Counted from the first letter of the stretch, positions 33,411 to 41,612 are shown. The stretch is 64,000 nt of DNA from JBDIAR01 sp039812545 (GCA_039812545.1 JBDIAR010000002.1:1-64000), one strand, 5' to 3'. Numbers and translations: made by a program. Notes: generated from the sequence alone by a model not told the origin.

Positions 33411-34987
33411 GGCGCGCGCATCCCGGCGGCGGCCGCGACGGCGGACAGGGCCGCCGCGGCTTTGCTGCGGCACTCGGCGTACTCGCTCGCGGGCACCGAG
33501 TCGGCGACGATCCCGGCGCCGGCCTGCACGTATGCCGTGCGACCGATCACGACGGCGGTGCGGATCGCGATGGCCATGTCGAGGTCGCCGGCGAAATCGA
33601 CGTACCCGACGACCCCGCCGTAGATGCCGCGACGCAGTTGTTCGTACTCGTCGATCAGCGCCATCGCCCGTGGCTTCGGCGCGCCGCTCAACGTCCCGGC
33701 CGGGAAGGTCGCCACCAGGGCGGCATACGCGTCCTGGTCGGCTCGCAACTCTCCGACCACGGTGGACTCCAGATGCATGATGTGGCTGTAGCGGCGTACC
33801 GACATGAACTCGACGGTGTCCACGGTGCCGGCCCGGCATACCCGCTGGAGGTCGTTGCGCGCCAGGTCGACGAGCATGACGTGTTCGGCGCGCTCCTTCT
33901 CGTCGGCCTTGAGTTCGTCGGCCAGGCGGACGTCGTCCTCCGGGGTCTTGCCGCGGGGCCGAGAACCGGCGATCGGGTGGGTGATGACCTGACGCTCGGT
34001 CACCTTCAGCAGTGCCTCCGGGCTCGACCCGACGACCACGAAGGACTCCGGCTCGGCCGGGGATCCGGGCGGGGATCCGGCCGGGGATCCGGGCGAGGGC
34101 TCGGCCCACGGCAGGCGCAGGTAATACATGTACGGGCTGGGGTTGTTCGCCCGCAGGGCGCGATAGACGTCGAGCGGCTGTCCCGGGCACGGCGTGGCGA
34201 ACCGCAGGGAGACCACGATCTGGAACGCGTCGCCGGCCCGGATCGACTCTTTGCACGCCTCGACCATGTCCAGATAGCGCTCCTGGGAGTGCGAGGCGGT
34301 CACCGGTTGCTCGGCCGCGGACACCACGGCGATCGTGCTCGGCGCGGGCGCCGACAGGTCCGCGGTCATCGCGTCGAGTCGGGCCACGGCATCGCGCCAG
34401 GCCCACTCGACGCGTTCGTCCGTGTCGTCGTAGTTGATGGCATTGGCGACCAGCAGCACCGATCCGTCGGCGTGGTCGAGCACGGCCAGGTCGGTGGCGA
34501 GGACCATCGCCAGTTCGGGCAGCTCGAGTTCGTCCCGGCCGGTGTCCGGGACCCTTTCCCAGCGCCGGACGGTGTCGTAGCCGATCGCGCCGACGAGTCC
34601 ACCGGTCAGCGGCGGCAACCCCGCGATCCGTTCGGTCGCCAGAATGCGGACGGTTTCGTGCAGCGCCGCGGTCGGGTCGCCGTCGACGGGCACGCCGACC
34701 GGTGGGGTACCGATCCAGTGCGCCTGCCCGTCGCGTTCGGTCAACGTGGCGGCGCTGCGGGCGCCGACGAAGGAGTACCGAGACCACACCCCGCCGTGTT
34801 CGGCCGATTCGAGCAGGAAGGTTCCGGGCTGGTCCTTGGCCAGTTTCCGGTAGACCCCGATCGGGGTTTCTCCGTCGGCCAGCAACCGGCGGACGACGGG
34901 GATGACCCGGCGGGTGCGGGCCAGTTCGGTGAAGGTGTCCACGTTCGGCCAGGTGGTGCCGAACCCGAGTTCCGCCTGCACGCTCAT
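33407..34987 (-). CDS. trpE: Anthranilate synthase component I
   Basis: A 526-residue enzyme converting chorismate to anthranilate using ammonia from component II, which is not in this window. The LLES tryptophan-feedback motif is near residue 58, and the chorismate-binding domain has SSPEALLKV, PIAGSRPRGKT, ELKADEKERAEHVMLVDLARND, TFPAGTLSGAPK and QAGAGIVADS. A Gly/Ser/Pro insertion (SPGSPAGSPPGSPAE) made of 12-bp repeats sits just before SFVVVGSSPEALL; most TrpE proteins have only a short loop there. The ATG at 34987 overlaps hisI (ATGA). Confidence 0.96.
   Translation of the reverse strand: MSVQAELGFGTTWPNVDTFTELARTRRVIPVVRRLLADGETPIGVYRKLAKDQPGTFLLESAEHGGVWSRYSFVGARSAATLTERDGQAHWIGTPPVGVPVDGDPTAALHETVRILATERIAGLPPLTGGLVGAIGYDTVRRWERVPDTGRDELELPELAMVLATDLAVLDHADGSVLLVANAINYDDTDERVEWAWRDAVARLDAMTADLSAPAPSTIAVVSAAEQPVTASHSQERYLDMVEACKESIRAGDAFQIVVSLRFATPCPGQPLDVYRALRANNPSPYMYYLRLPWAEPSPGSPAGSPPGSPAEPESFVVVGSSPEALLKVTERQVITHPIAGSRPRGKTPEDDVRLADELKADEKERAEHVMLVDLARNDLQRVCRAGTVDTVEFMSVRRYSHIMHLESTVVGELRADQDAYAALVATFPAGTLSGAPKPRAMALIDEYEQLRRGIYGGVVGYVDFAGDLDMAIAIRTAVVIGRTAYVQAGAGIVADSVPASEYAECRSKAAAALSAVAAAAGMRAP
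34055..34090 (-). repeat. 12-bp tandem repeats inside trpE
   Basis: GGCCGGGGATCC, GGGCGGGGATCC and GGCCGGGGATCC at 34055, 34067 and 34079, with a partial fourth unit. In frame they encode the Gly-Ser-Pro-rich loop of TrpE. Confidence 0.8.
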
Positions 34988-35439
34988 CCTCGCTCGCCCC
35001 CTCTTTCCGACACCCGGACCGGCTCCCCGAGCGGCAGCGACCCGTCGTCGAAACAGGTCCGGCTCCCGGTGTGGCAGGCGGCGCCCACCTGCTCCACCCG
35101 CACCAACAGGGCGTCCCCGTCACAGTCCAGCGCCACCGACCGGACGTACTGCACATGCCCGCTGGTGTCGCCCTTGCGCCAGTACTCCTGGCGACTACGC
35201 GACCAAAAGGTAACCCGCCCGCTCGTCAGCGTTCGGTGCAGCGCCTCGTCGTCCATCCAGCCGAGCATGAGGACCTCCCCCGAGTCGTGCTGCTGCACGA
35301 TGGCGGCCACGAGCCCGGCCGGGTCGCGCTTGAGTCGCGCGGCGATCAGCGGGTCGAGCCGGGATTCGAGGCGGGGCTCGCGGTCGGCGGGCCGGATCGA
35401 GTCGGCGGGTGACGTCGGGGCATCGGACACGCCCGCCAT
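34984..35439 (-). CDS. hisI: Phosphoribosyl-AMP cyclohydrolase
   Basis: A 151-residue zinc enzyme that opens the adenine ring in histidine synthesis. The core has VLMLGWMDDEAL, GRVTFWSRSRQEYWRKG (substrate binding) and the zinc cysteines in LDCDGDALL and GAACHTGSRTCF. The N-terminal 30 residues are not conserved, so a GTG 12 bp downstream is also possible. It overlaps trpE by 4 nt and leads the hisI-trp-lgt run. Its usual neighbour hisF lies 2 kb away, separated by two plus-strand genes. Confidence 0.96.
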   Translation of the reverse strand: MAGVSDAPTSPADSIRPADREPRLESRLDPLIAARLKRDPAGLVAAIVQQHDSGEVLMLGWMDDEALHRTLTSGRVTFWSRSRQEYWRKGDTSGHVQYVRSVALDCDGDALLVRVEQVGAACHTGSRTCFDDGSLPLGEPVRVSERGGERG

Positions 35440-35512
35440 TGTCCCGCAACCCCGGGTCGGGCCGCTCCGGCTCTCGCCGTCGTCGGGCCGGAATGGGACG
35501 GGGTCCGCGTCG

Positions 35513-35518
35513 TAATCT
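35513..35518 (+). promoter_or_regulatory. Candidate leaderless -10 element, DUF480-methyltransferase gene
   Basis: TAATCT followed by 7 nt and the ATG at 35526; no Shine-Dalgarno sequence. Confidence 0.5.
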
Positions 35519-35525
35519 GAGCGTC

Positions 35526-36794
35526 ATGACCGAGGATGCGTATGCCAGCAGCCGGGATGCGTATGCCGTGAACCTGGACGCCACCGAGCAACGGGTGATC
35601 GGTGCGCTCCTAGAGAAGCAGGTCACGGTGCCGGCGTCCTACCCACTCAGCCTGAACGCCCTCCGCACGGCGTGCAATCAGCAGAGCAGCCGCGACCCGG
35701 TGGTCGACTACGACGACGCGCTCGTCGACGAGTGCCTCAAGCGGTTGCGCCAGCGCGAGTTGGTCCGGGTGGTCTGGGAGAGCGGTTCGCGGACCCGCAA
35801 ATTCGACCAGCTCGTGGTCGACCGACTCGACCTGTCGCCGGCTGAGCGGGCCGTCGTGACGGTTCTGCTGCTGCGCGGTCCGCAGGCCCCCGGCGAGCTC
35901 AAGACCCGTACCGACCGGTTGCATGCGTTCGCCGACCGAGACGAGGTCGAAATCGTCTTGGCGGCCCTGGCCGCCCGGGACCGGCCGCTGGTCCGCGAAC
36001 TCCCCCGCCGGCCCGGCCAACAGGATGCCCGTTGGATCCACCTGCTCGGTCCCGTCGAAATGGCCGAACCGGCCGGGCCGTCGCGGGTGCCGACGACTGC
36101 GGCGATCGACCGGGAATCGGTGCTCGCCGCCGGAGCGCAGGCCCGCGACGCCCGAACGGTGGCGGCATACGAGGCGGTGGCGGCGGCATACGCGAATGCC
36201 TATCTGCCCGAGTTGGCCGGCAAACCCTTCGACCGCTGGCTGCTGGCGCGGATCGCCGAACTCGCCGCTGACGGACCGGTCGCCGAGGTCGGGTGTGGGC
36301 CGGGGCAGGTGGCCGGGTTCCTCGCCGAGCAGGGCGCTGAGGTCGTCGGTTTCGACATCTCCCCGGCGATGATCGAGCAGGCCCGAACGGCATACCCCCC
36401 AACGGTATTCCCCGGCTTGGAGTTCGAGCTCGCCGACTTCACCCGGTTGCTCCGGCCACGCAGCGCGAGCGGCTGGTCGGCGATCGTCGCCTGGTATGCC
36501 ATGGGTCACCTCGCCGAGTCCGAGCTCGGCCCGGCGCTGGCCGCCCTGGCGCGGGTGCTCCAGCCGGGCGGCTGGCTGGGGCTCGCGATGCATGCCGGCG
36601 ACGAAGTGCGCCACCTGGACAGCTGGTTCGACGAGCCCGTGGACCTCGACGTCGTCCTGCACGACCCGGACACGGTGCTCTCCGCGGTCCGAGCGGCGGG
36701 CCTGGTCGTGCACGAGTGGTACGTGCGCGGACCTCTTCCGGGCGCCGAGGCGGACACCCGACGGATCTACCTGCTGGCGCAGCTGCCGGCGTAA
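35526..36794 (+). CDS. DUF480 (YceH) domain fused to a class I methyltransferase
   Basis: A 422-residue two-domain protein. Residues about 12-180 match the YceH/DUF480 fold (two winged helices): LDATEQRVIGALLEKQVTVPASYPLSLNAL, ACNQQSSRDPVVDYD and RGPQAPGELKTR are diagnostic. Residues about 215-420 are a SAM methyltransferase with VAEVGCGPGQVAGFLAEQG as motif I, VVGFDISPAMIEQAR as motif II and a LARVLQPGGWLGLAMHAGD segment. DUF480 alone has no known role. The fusion suggests recognition by the winged helices and modification by the second domain; this is inference. Two GTATGCC words lie within the first 15 codons. Confidence 0.85.
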   Translation: MTEDAYASSRDAYAVNLDATEQRVIGALLEKQVTVPASYPLSLNALRTACNQQSSRDPVVDYDDALVDECLKRLRQRELVRVVWESGSRTRKFDQLVVDRLDLSPAERAVVTVLLLRGPQAPGELKTRTDRLHAFADRDEVEIVLAALAARDRPLVRELPRRPGQQDARWIHLLGPVEMAEPAGPSRVPTTAAIDRESVLAAGAQARDARTVAAYEAVAAAYANAYLPELAGKPFDRWLLARIAELAADGPVAEVGCGPGQVAGFLAEQGAEVVGFDISPAMIEQARTAYPPTVFPGLEFELADFTRLLRPRSASGWSAIVAWYAMGHLAESELGPALAALARVLQPGGWLGLAMHAGDEVRHLDSWFDEPVDLDVVLHDPDTVLSAVRAAGLVVHEWYVRGPLPGAEADTRRIYLLAQLPA

Positions 36795-36858
36795 CGACCC
36801 GAGGCCCCCGACCGAGCGGACGGCCCCTGCGGGCCCGCAGGGGCCGGGCACGGGGTGG

Positions 36859-36864
36859 GATACT
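36859..36864 (+). promoter_or_regulatory. Candidate leaderless -10 element, TIGR03085-like gene
   Basis: GATACT followed by 6 nt and the ATG at 36871. It lacks the first T of TAnnnT but keeps A2 and T6. Confidence 0.35.
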
Positions 36865-36870
36865 GGTGGC

Positions 36871-37539
36871 ATGAACTACGCGCGATCCGAACGCACCGCC
36901 TTGTGCAACACCTTCCTGCGGGTCGGGCCGCAGGCCCCGACGCTGTGCGACGGCTGGACCACCGCGGATTTGGCCGCCCACCTGGTGATCCGCGACGGAC
37001 GCCCGGACCTGGCCGTCGGGATGTTGCTGCCCCCGGCCCGTGGCCGGCTGGACCGCGCCAGCCAGGCGCTGGCCGCCGCCGACTGGCCGGCGCTGGTCGA
37101 GAAGGTTCGCTCCGGTCCACCGGCGTGGTCGCCGGCGCGGCTGCGGGTCGTCGACGAGTTCGTCAACACCGGCGAGTTCTACGTCCACCACGAAGACGTC
37201 CTGCGGGCCGAGGATGGCTGGTCCACGCCGCGCGAATTGCCCGCGGCCCAGCAGCGCGCGCTCTGGCACGTCGTCCAACGGATGGCGACACCACTGACTT
37301 TGCGCAGTCCCGCCCCGCTCGAATTCGTTGCGACCGCAGTGGGTTCGGTGGTCATCGGCCGCAAGCAGACGCGCACGATGCCGGCCCGCAAACAGAGCGC
37401 ACCCACCGAGCCCGTGACGGTCACCGGGCCGCCCGGGGAGTTGTTGCTCTTCGCGTTCGGTCGCACGAAGGCGGTCGTCGATCTGGCCGGCCCGGACGAG
37501 GGCGTCGCCGCGGTCCGCCTCGCGACCTTCGGCTTCTGA
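36871..37539 (+). CDS. TIGR03085-like metal-binding protein (mycothiol-dependent isomerase/DinB fold)
   Basis: A 222-residue protein. The N-terminal four-helix bundle resembles maleylpyruvate isomerase/DinB proteins: TLCDGWTTADLAAHLVIRDGRPD contains the first metal His, and VNTGEFYVHHEDVLRA contains the Glu and His-His ligands. The C-terminal segment (GPPGELLLFAFGR) is the SCP2-like part of the family. In actinobacteria such proteins use mycothiol or act in detoxification, but this subfamily has no proven reaction. ATG at 36871. It lies between hisI and hisF, a common place for this family. Stop is 3 bp from the hisF stop (convergent). Confidence 0.82.
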   Translation: MNYARSERTALCNTFLRVGPQAPTLCDGWTTADLAAHLVIRDGRPDLAVGMLLPPARGRLDRASQALAAADWPALVEKVRSGPPAWSPARLRVVDEFVNTGEFYVHHEDVLRAEDGWSTPRELPAAQQRALWHVVQRMATPLTLRSPAPLEFVATAVGSVVIGRKQTRTMPARKQSAPTEPVTVTGPPGELLLFAFGRTKAVVDLAGPDEGVAAVRLATFGF

Positions 37540-37542
37540 GCC

Positions 37543-38316
37543 TCAGCGGACGAGCAGACCGTCCGAGCGCAGCGCGTCCTTGACCTGCGCGACGGTGAGT
37601 TCGCCGAAGTGGAACACGCTCGCCGCCAACACCGCGTCGGCCCCCGCGCGCACCGCGGGCGCGAAGTGCTCGACCGCGCCCGCGCCGCCGCTGGCGATGA
37701 CCGGGATCGAGACGATCGCCCGCACGGCCTCGATCAACTCCAGGTCGAACCCGGCCTTCGTCCCGTCGGCGTCCATCGAGTTGAGCAGGATCTCTCCCGC
37801 ACCCAGGTCCTGGGCGCGCCGGCACCACTGGACCGCGTCCAGGTCGACCGCTGTGCGTCCGCCGTGCGTCGTCACCACGAAACCGCGCGCGAGTGATCCG
37901 TCCGGCCCACGCCGGCGACGGACATCGGCGGACAGGACGAGGACCTGGGCGCCGAACCGGTCGCTGATCTCACGGATCAGCTCCGGGCGGGCGATGGCCG
38001 CGGTGTTGACCCCGACCTTGTCCGCACCCGCCCGCAGCAGGGTGTCCACATCGTCGACGGTGCGCACCCCGCCGCCCACGGTGAGCGGGATGAACACCTG
38101 TTCGGCGGTCCGCCGGACCACGTCGTACATCGTGGCGCGATTGCCCGAACTGGCCGTCACATCGAGGAAGGTGAGTTCGTCGACGCCCTGCCGCGCGTAC
38201 TCCGCGGCCAACTCGACCGGATCCCCGGCATCGCGCAGGTTCTCGAAATTGACGCCCTTGACGACCCGGCCGGCATCTACGTCCAGACAGGCGATGACTC
38301 TCGTGGCGACCGGCAT
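37543..38316 (-). CDS. hisF: Imidazole glycerol phosphate synthase, cyclase subunit
   Basis: A 257-residue TIM barrel that forms imidazole glycerol phosphate and AICAR from PRFAR using ammonia from HisH. Catalytic Asp is in VIACLDVDAGRVVKGVNF and the second Asp in ILLNSMDADGTKAGFD; phosphate sites PLTVGGGVRT and IASGGAGAVEHF are intact. The ATG at 38316 (MPVATRVIACLD) matches the family N-terminus. It lies within a GGCATAC word and starts only 11 bp from the divergent kinase gene, with TACATT 6 nt upstream. The longer upstream frame would run into that kinase gene and has no family sequence. Confidence 0.96.
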   Translation of the reverse strand: MPVATRVIACLDVDAGRVVKGVNFENLRDAGDPVELAAEYARQGVDELTFLDVTASSGNRATMYDVVRRTAEQVFIPLTVGGGVRTVDDVDTLLRAGADKVGVNTAAIARPELIREISDRFGAQVLVLSADVRRRRGPDGSLARGFVVTTHGGRTAVDLDAVQWCRRAQDLGAGEILLNSMDADGTKAGFDLELIEAVRAIVSIPVIASGGAGAVEHFAPAVRAGADAVLAASVFHFGELTVAQVKDALRSDGLLVR

Positions 38317-38332
38317 ACCCTCAATGTATGCC
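38312..38332. promoter_or_regulatory. Inverted GTATGCC pair holding both divergent start codons
   Basis: GGCATAC (38312-38318), CCTCAAT (38319-38325), GTATGCC (38326-38332) form a perfect 7-bp inverted repeat. The minus-strand ATG of hisF (38316-38314) and the plus-strand ATG at 38328 are both inside it. TACCCT (38316-38321, plus) and TACATT (38328-38323, minus) each end 6 nt before the opposite-facing start codon. This suggests two overlapping leaderless promoters. Confidence 0.5.
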
Positions 38333-38930
38333 AGCCGACAACCCGCCGCCGCGGCCTTTCCACCCCACGGACTCCACCGGCGAGCGTCTGGCCGAGGAGA
38401 TCGTCGAGCTGGCACGCTCTCGCGAACCACGTTGCGGGACAACCCGGGTCATCGCGATCGACGGACCAGCAGGAGCCGGCAAGACCACCCTGGCGGCGGC
38501 GGTCACGACGCTACTGCGGCTCTCCCCTGAACACGTCGTCCACCTCGACGACCTGTACCCGGGATGGGACGGGTTGGCCGCGGCCCCCGGCCTGCTCACC
38601 GACCTCGTCCTGAGCCCGATCGCGCAGGGCCGGCCCGGCTCCTACCGACGTTGGGACTGGTATGCCGGTGCCCGGGCGGAGTCGGTCACCGTGCCGGTCG
38701 GGCCCTGGCTGCTCGTCGAGGGCTGCGCGAGTTCGGTGCGGCCGGCAGGTGGGTACGCGGCCGCGGTGGTCTGGGTGGCGGCTCCCGAGGACGTGCGGCT
38801 GCAACGCGGCCTGGCTCGCGACGGCGACATCTTCGCCCCGCATTGGCGGCGTTGGGCGGCCCGGGAGGACGCTCTCTTCGCGGCCGACGACACCGCGGCT
38901 CGCGCCGATATCCGGGCGTGGACCGGCTGA
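38328..38930 (+). CDS. P-loop nucleoside/uridine kinase-like protein
   Basis: A 200-residue P-loop protein. Walker A is VIAIDGPAGAGKTTLAAAV at residue 42; HVVHLDDLYPGWDGL is the uridine-kinase-type Asp motif; RRWDWYAG and LLVEGCASS follow the fold of Udk/CoaA-like kinases; and the RDGDIFAPHWRRWAAREDALFAAD end is typical of an actinobacterial group with no assigned substrate. The N-terminal 40 residues are variable, so the start could be further in. ATG at 38328 is supported only by the TACCCT six nt upstream. It diverges from hisF with an 11-bp gap. Confidence 0.75.
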   Translation: MPADNPPPRPFHPTDSTGERLAEEIVELARSREPRCGTTRVIAIDGPAGAGKTTLAAAVTTLLRLSPEHVVHLDDLYPGWDGLAAAPGLLTDLVLSPIAQGRPGSYRRWDWYAGARAESVTVPVGPWLLVEGCASSVRPAGGYAAAVVWVAAPEDVRLQRGLARDGDIFAPHWRRWAAREDALFAADDTAARADIRAWTG

Positions 38931-38947
38931 CCGGGGATGATGGGCCC

Positions 38948-39526
38948 ATGCCCGAACCCACCGACCTGACAGCGGCCGTCGCCGCCTCGTTGTCCGAGCG
39001 CACCGGACGCACGCTTCAGGAGTGGGTCGCGTTGGTCCGAGACGACGGCCCGGATCCGTTGGACCAGAACGCCGTCCGGCGCTGGCTCAAGGAGCGGTAC
39101 GGGCTCTTGCAAAACACCCAGTGGACCATCGCCTTCGCCGCCGCCGAGGCGGCCGGCTGGCGCCGACCCGACGTGGACGGCTATGCCGACCAGGTGTATG
39201 CCGGTGCCAAAGCAGGTCTGCGACCGCTTCACGAGGCCGTGGTCGCGGCGGCCCGCTGCCTCGGCGACGACGTCGAACCCCAGGGCCGCAGCACGTACAT
39301 CCCGTTGGTGCGCAAGACCCAGTTCGCCGCGATCGCCCCCGGCCCGCGGGGCACGTTGCGGATCGGGTTCCGTTATCGCACAGCGGTTCCCGACGATCCG
39401 AGATTGGCACCCGCCAAGGGTTTCGCGCAGGCCACCCATTGGATCCACCTGGCCCCCGACAGCGACGACGAGGACGTGCGCAGCATCGAGTCGCTGCTGG
39501 CCGCGGCCTACGACCAGAACGGTTGA
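38948..39526 (+). CDS. DUF4287/DUF5655-type protein of unknown function
   Basis: A 192-residue cytosolic protein. The N-terminal part (TGRTLQEWVALVRDDGP with WLKERYGLLQNTQWTIA) fits the DUF4287 pattern. The second half (VYAGAKAGLRPLHEAVVAAA, STYIPLVRKTQFAAIAP, TLRIGFRY and HWIHLAPDSDDEDVRSIESLLAAAY) fits the DUF5655 pattern of predicted transport-associated or YdhG-like proteins. Function is unknown. It starts 17 nt after the kinase stop and is probably co-transcribed with it. The 45 bp beyond its stop hold several GTCAC repeats. Confidence 0.65.
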   Translation: MPEPTDLTAAVAASLSERTGRTLQEWVALVRDDGPDPLDQNAVRRWLKERYGLLQNTQWTIAFAAAEAAGWRRPDVDGYADQVYAGAKAGLRPLHEAVVAAARCLGDDVEPQGRSTYIPLVRKTQFAAIAPGPRGTLRIGFRYRTAVPDDPRLAPAKGFAQATHWIHLAPDSDDEDVRSIESLLAAAYDQNG

Positions 39527-39571
39527 CCGGCAGGTTTCACGTCACGTCACATCAGGTCACGACACCTCGCC

Positions 39572-40267
39572 TCACGTCGCGGCAGCGGTGTCGGACAGCG
39601 CACAGAACGACGCAACCTTCTGTGTCGGGCCGGAGACCACGAGTTCGTCGCCGCGCCGCACGACGCTCTCGGGCCGGGCGTGCTCGAAATCCTCGTCCCG
39701 ACGCTTGATGCCCACGATCGTCACGCCGTGGCTGATCCGGGGAACCGACTGGGCCAAGGTCTTGTCCCAGGTCCCGCGCGGCGCGAAGGTGCGGGCAATG
39801 GCATACCCGTCCTCGAACTCCAAGTAGTCGGTCATCGTTCCGCTGAGCATGTGCGCGACGCGGTTGCCCATCTCGCGTTCGGGGTAGACGACGTGTTGGG
39901 CGCCGATGCGCGTGAGGATCGTGCCGTGGTCGGCGGTGATGGCCTTGGCCCAGATGTCCCTGACCCCGGCCTCCTGCAGCGCCAGCACGGTCAGCACGCT
40001 CGCCTGGATATCCGATCCGATCGCGACGACGACTCGGTCGAACTCGTGGGCCCCGAGTTGTCGCAGCGCCTCGACGTCCGTCGTGTCGGCCTGGGCGACG
40101 TGGGTGATCCGGTTCGCCCACCGCTGGACGAGCTCCATATTCGCGTCGACCGCCATGACCTCGACACCGAGCCGCAACAGCGCCTCGGCCACCCCGGTGC
40201 CGAACCGCCCGAGGCCGACGATGAGGATGGTCCCAGATGTGACGCGTTGCCTTCGATCATCCGACAA
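39572..40267 (-). CDS. ktrA: Potassium uptake regulatory subunit, KtrA/TrkA (RCK) family
   Basis: A 231-residue cytosolic RCK protein. The Rossmann half has TILIVGLGRFGTGVAEAL (nucleotide-binding GxGxxG), VDANMELVQRW (acidic ribose ligand), QADTTDVEAL and VVVAIGSDIQASVLT. The C-terminal RCK_C half covers about residues 150-225. It gates the KtrB channel in response to ATP/ADP or cyclic di-nucleotides. The start is a TTG at 40267: GAGGAG lies 7 nt upstream, no better in-frame start exists, and it overlaps ktrB by 11 nt. Confidence 0.93.
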   Translation of the reverse strand: MSDDRRQRVTSGTILIVGLGRFGTGVAEALLRLGVEVMAVDANMELVQRWANRITHVAQADTTDVEALRQLGAHEFDRVVVAIGSDIQASVLTVLALQEAGVRDIWAKAITADHGTILTRIGAQHVVYPEREMGNRVAHMLSGTMTDYLEFEDGYAIARTFAPRGTWDKTLAQSVPRISHGVTIVGIKRRDEDFEHARPESVVRRGDELVVSGPTQKVASFCALSDTAAAT

Positions 40268-41612
40268 GGGGTTTCTCCTCGGGTAGTTGATAACGGCGGG
40301 ATTGGGTACGCAGCGCCAGGGCCGAGATGGCGGTCACCGTGCCGACGCGCCCGAGGAACATCAACAGCATGATGACCCCCTGGGCCGGGACCGGCAGCGT
40401 GGGGGTAATCCCGGTGCTCAGCCCGACCGTGGAAAAGGCCGAGATCACCTCGAAGACGATGTCGTCGAGGTGGAAGGTGGTGAACACGACCAGGGCGACC
40501 GTTCCGGCGAACACCGCCCCGACCGCCAGCAATGAAATGGTGAGGGCCTGCCGCTGCGTCTGAGCGGGGATCCGGCGGTGGCCGATGACGACATGCGACT
40601 CGCCGCGCACCTCGGCCCAGATCACGAAGGCCAGCAGGAAGAACGTGGAGACCTTGATCCCCCCGGCAGTCCCGGCACTGCCGCCACCGATGAACATCAG
40701 GACGTAGTAGAGCACCTTGGTCTGCTCGGTCACCGCGCCGTAGTCGACGCTGTTGTACCCGCCGGTGCGGGGCACCACGCCTCCGGTGACTCCGGCGACG
40801 GTCTTGCCCCACCCGTCAAGGGGCCCGAGGGTCCGCGCGTTCGACCACTCGAAGGCGAGGAACGCCAGGGTGCCCACGACGAGCAGGACGGCGGTTCCGT
40901 AGACCGTCAGCCGGGTGTGCACCGTCCAACCGCGAGGGCGGCGCCAGGCGTGTTTGAGCTCGTACACCACGGGATAGCCCAGCCCGCCGGCGATGATGCC
41001 GGCACACAACGGCCAACAGATCCAGGCATCGGAGACGAAGCCCATGATGTTGTCGCTGTTGAGCGAGTAGCCGACATTGTTGACCGCCGACACGGAGTGG
41101 AAGATCCCGTGCCAGATCGCCTTGCCCGGGGAGTAGCCGTACCCGATGAAGAGCCTCGCGGCGACGAAGATGGCGACCCCGGCCTCGGCATACATGACCA
41201 GGCTGACCGCCCGACGCACGACGCGCCGGACGTCCCCGGCCCCGACGGCGTGCGTCTCCGTTTGGGCGACCAGGCTGTCCTGCAACCCGATTCGCCCCCG
41301 CACCACCAGCGACAGCAGGGTCGCCAAGGTCATGATGCCGAGCCCGCCGACCTGGATGAGGAGCATCACCACCACGTGCCCGATCGGCGACCAGTACGTC
41401 GCGACGTCGACGGTCGACAGCCCGGTGACGCAGACGGTCGAGACGGCGGTGAACATGGCCGCCAGCCCCGCGGGGGCATCGCCGACGCCGCTGCGGCAGC
41501 ACGGGAGCCACAAGATCGCGGTCCCGATCCCGATGACCGTCAGGTATGCCGTGGGCACCAGGCGAACCGCGCGACGCAGGCTCGCGCCGTGCGCATCACG
41601 TTTCGACGTCAC
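40257..41612 (-). CDS. ktrB: Potassium uptake channel subunit, KtrB/TrkH family
   Basis: About 451 residues with four M1-P-M2 repeats. Pore loops include TAVSTVCVTGLSTVDVATY (first), FHSVSAVNNVGYSLNSDN (second), VTGGVVPRTGGYNSVDYG (third) and VISAFSTVGLSTGITP (fourth); the glycines line the selectivity filter. The conserved Arg/Lys between loops and RVGTVTAISALALR near the end fit. It takes up K+ (and Na+-linked in some relatives) under control of KtrA. The start is uncertain: GTG at 41612 is given, ATG at 41630 would add six residues; neither has a clear SD, and both overlap the PH-domain gene. Confidence 0.92.
   Translation of the reverse strand: MTSKRDAHGASLRRAVRLVPTAYLTVIGIGTAILWLPCCRSGVGDAPAGLAAMFTAVSTVCVTGLSTVDVATYWSPIGHVVVMLLIQVGGLGIMTLATLLSLVVRGRIGLQDSLVAQTETHAVGAGDVRRVVRRAVSLVMYAEAGVAIFVAARLFIGYGYSPGKAIWHGIFHSVSAVNNVGYSLNSDNIMGFVSDAWICWPLCAGIIAGGLGYPVVYELKHAWRRPRGWTVHTRLTVYGTAVLLVVGTLAFLAFEWSNARTLGPLDGWGKTVAGVTGGVVPRTGGYNSVDYGAVTEQTKVLYYVLMFIGGGSAGTAGGIKVSTFFLLAFVIWAEVRGESHVVIGHRRIPAQTQRQALTISLLAVGAVFAGTVALVVFTTFHLDDIVFEVISAFSTVGLSTGITPTLPVPAQGVIMLLMFLGRVGTVTAISALALRTQSRRYQLPEEKPLVG

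Noticed and set aside
34988..35000. trp leader-peptide attenuator before trpE
   Set aside because: trpE overlaps hisI by 4 nt, so there is no room for a leader peptide directly upstream.
39538..39575. GTCAC-rich stretch between convergent genes
   Set aside because: Several irregular GTCAC copies are visible, but spacing is uneven and the stretch forms no clear stem, so I do not call a regulatory site.
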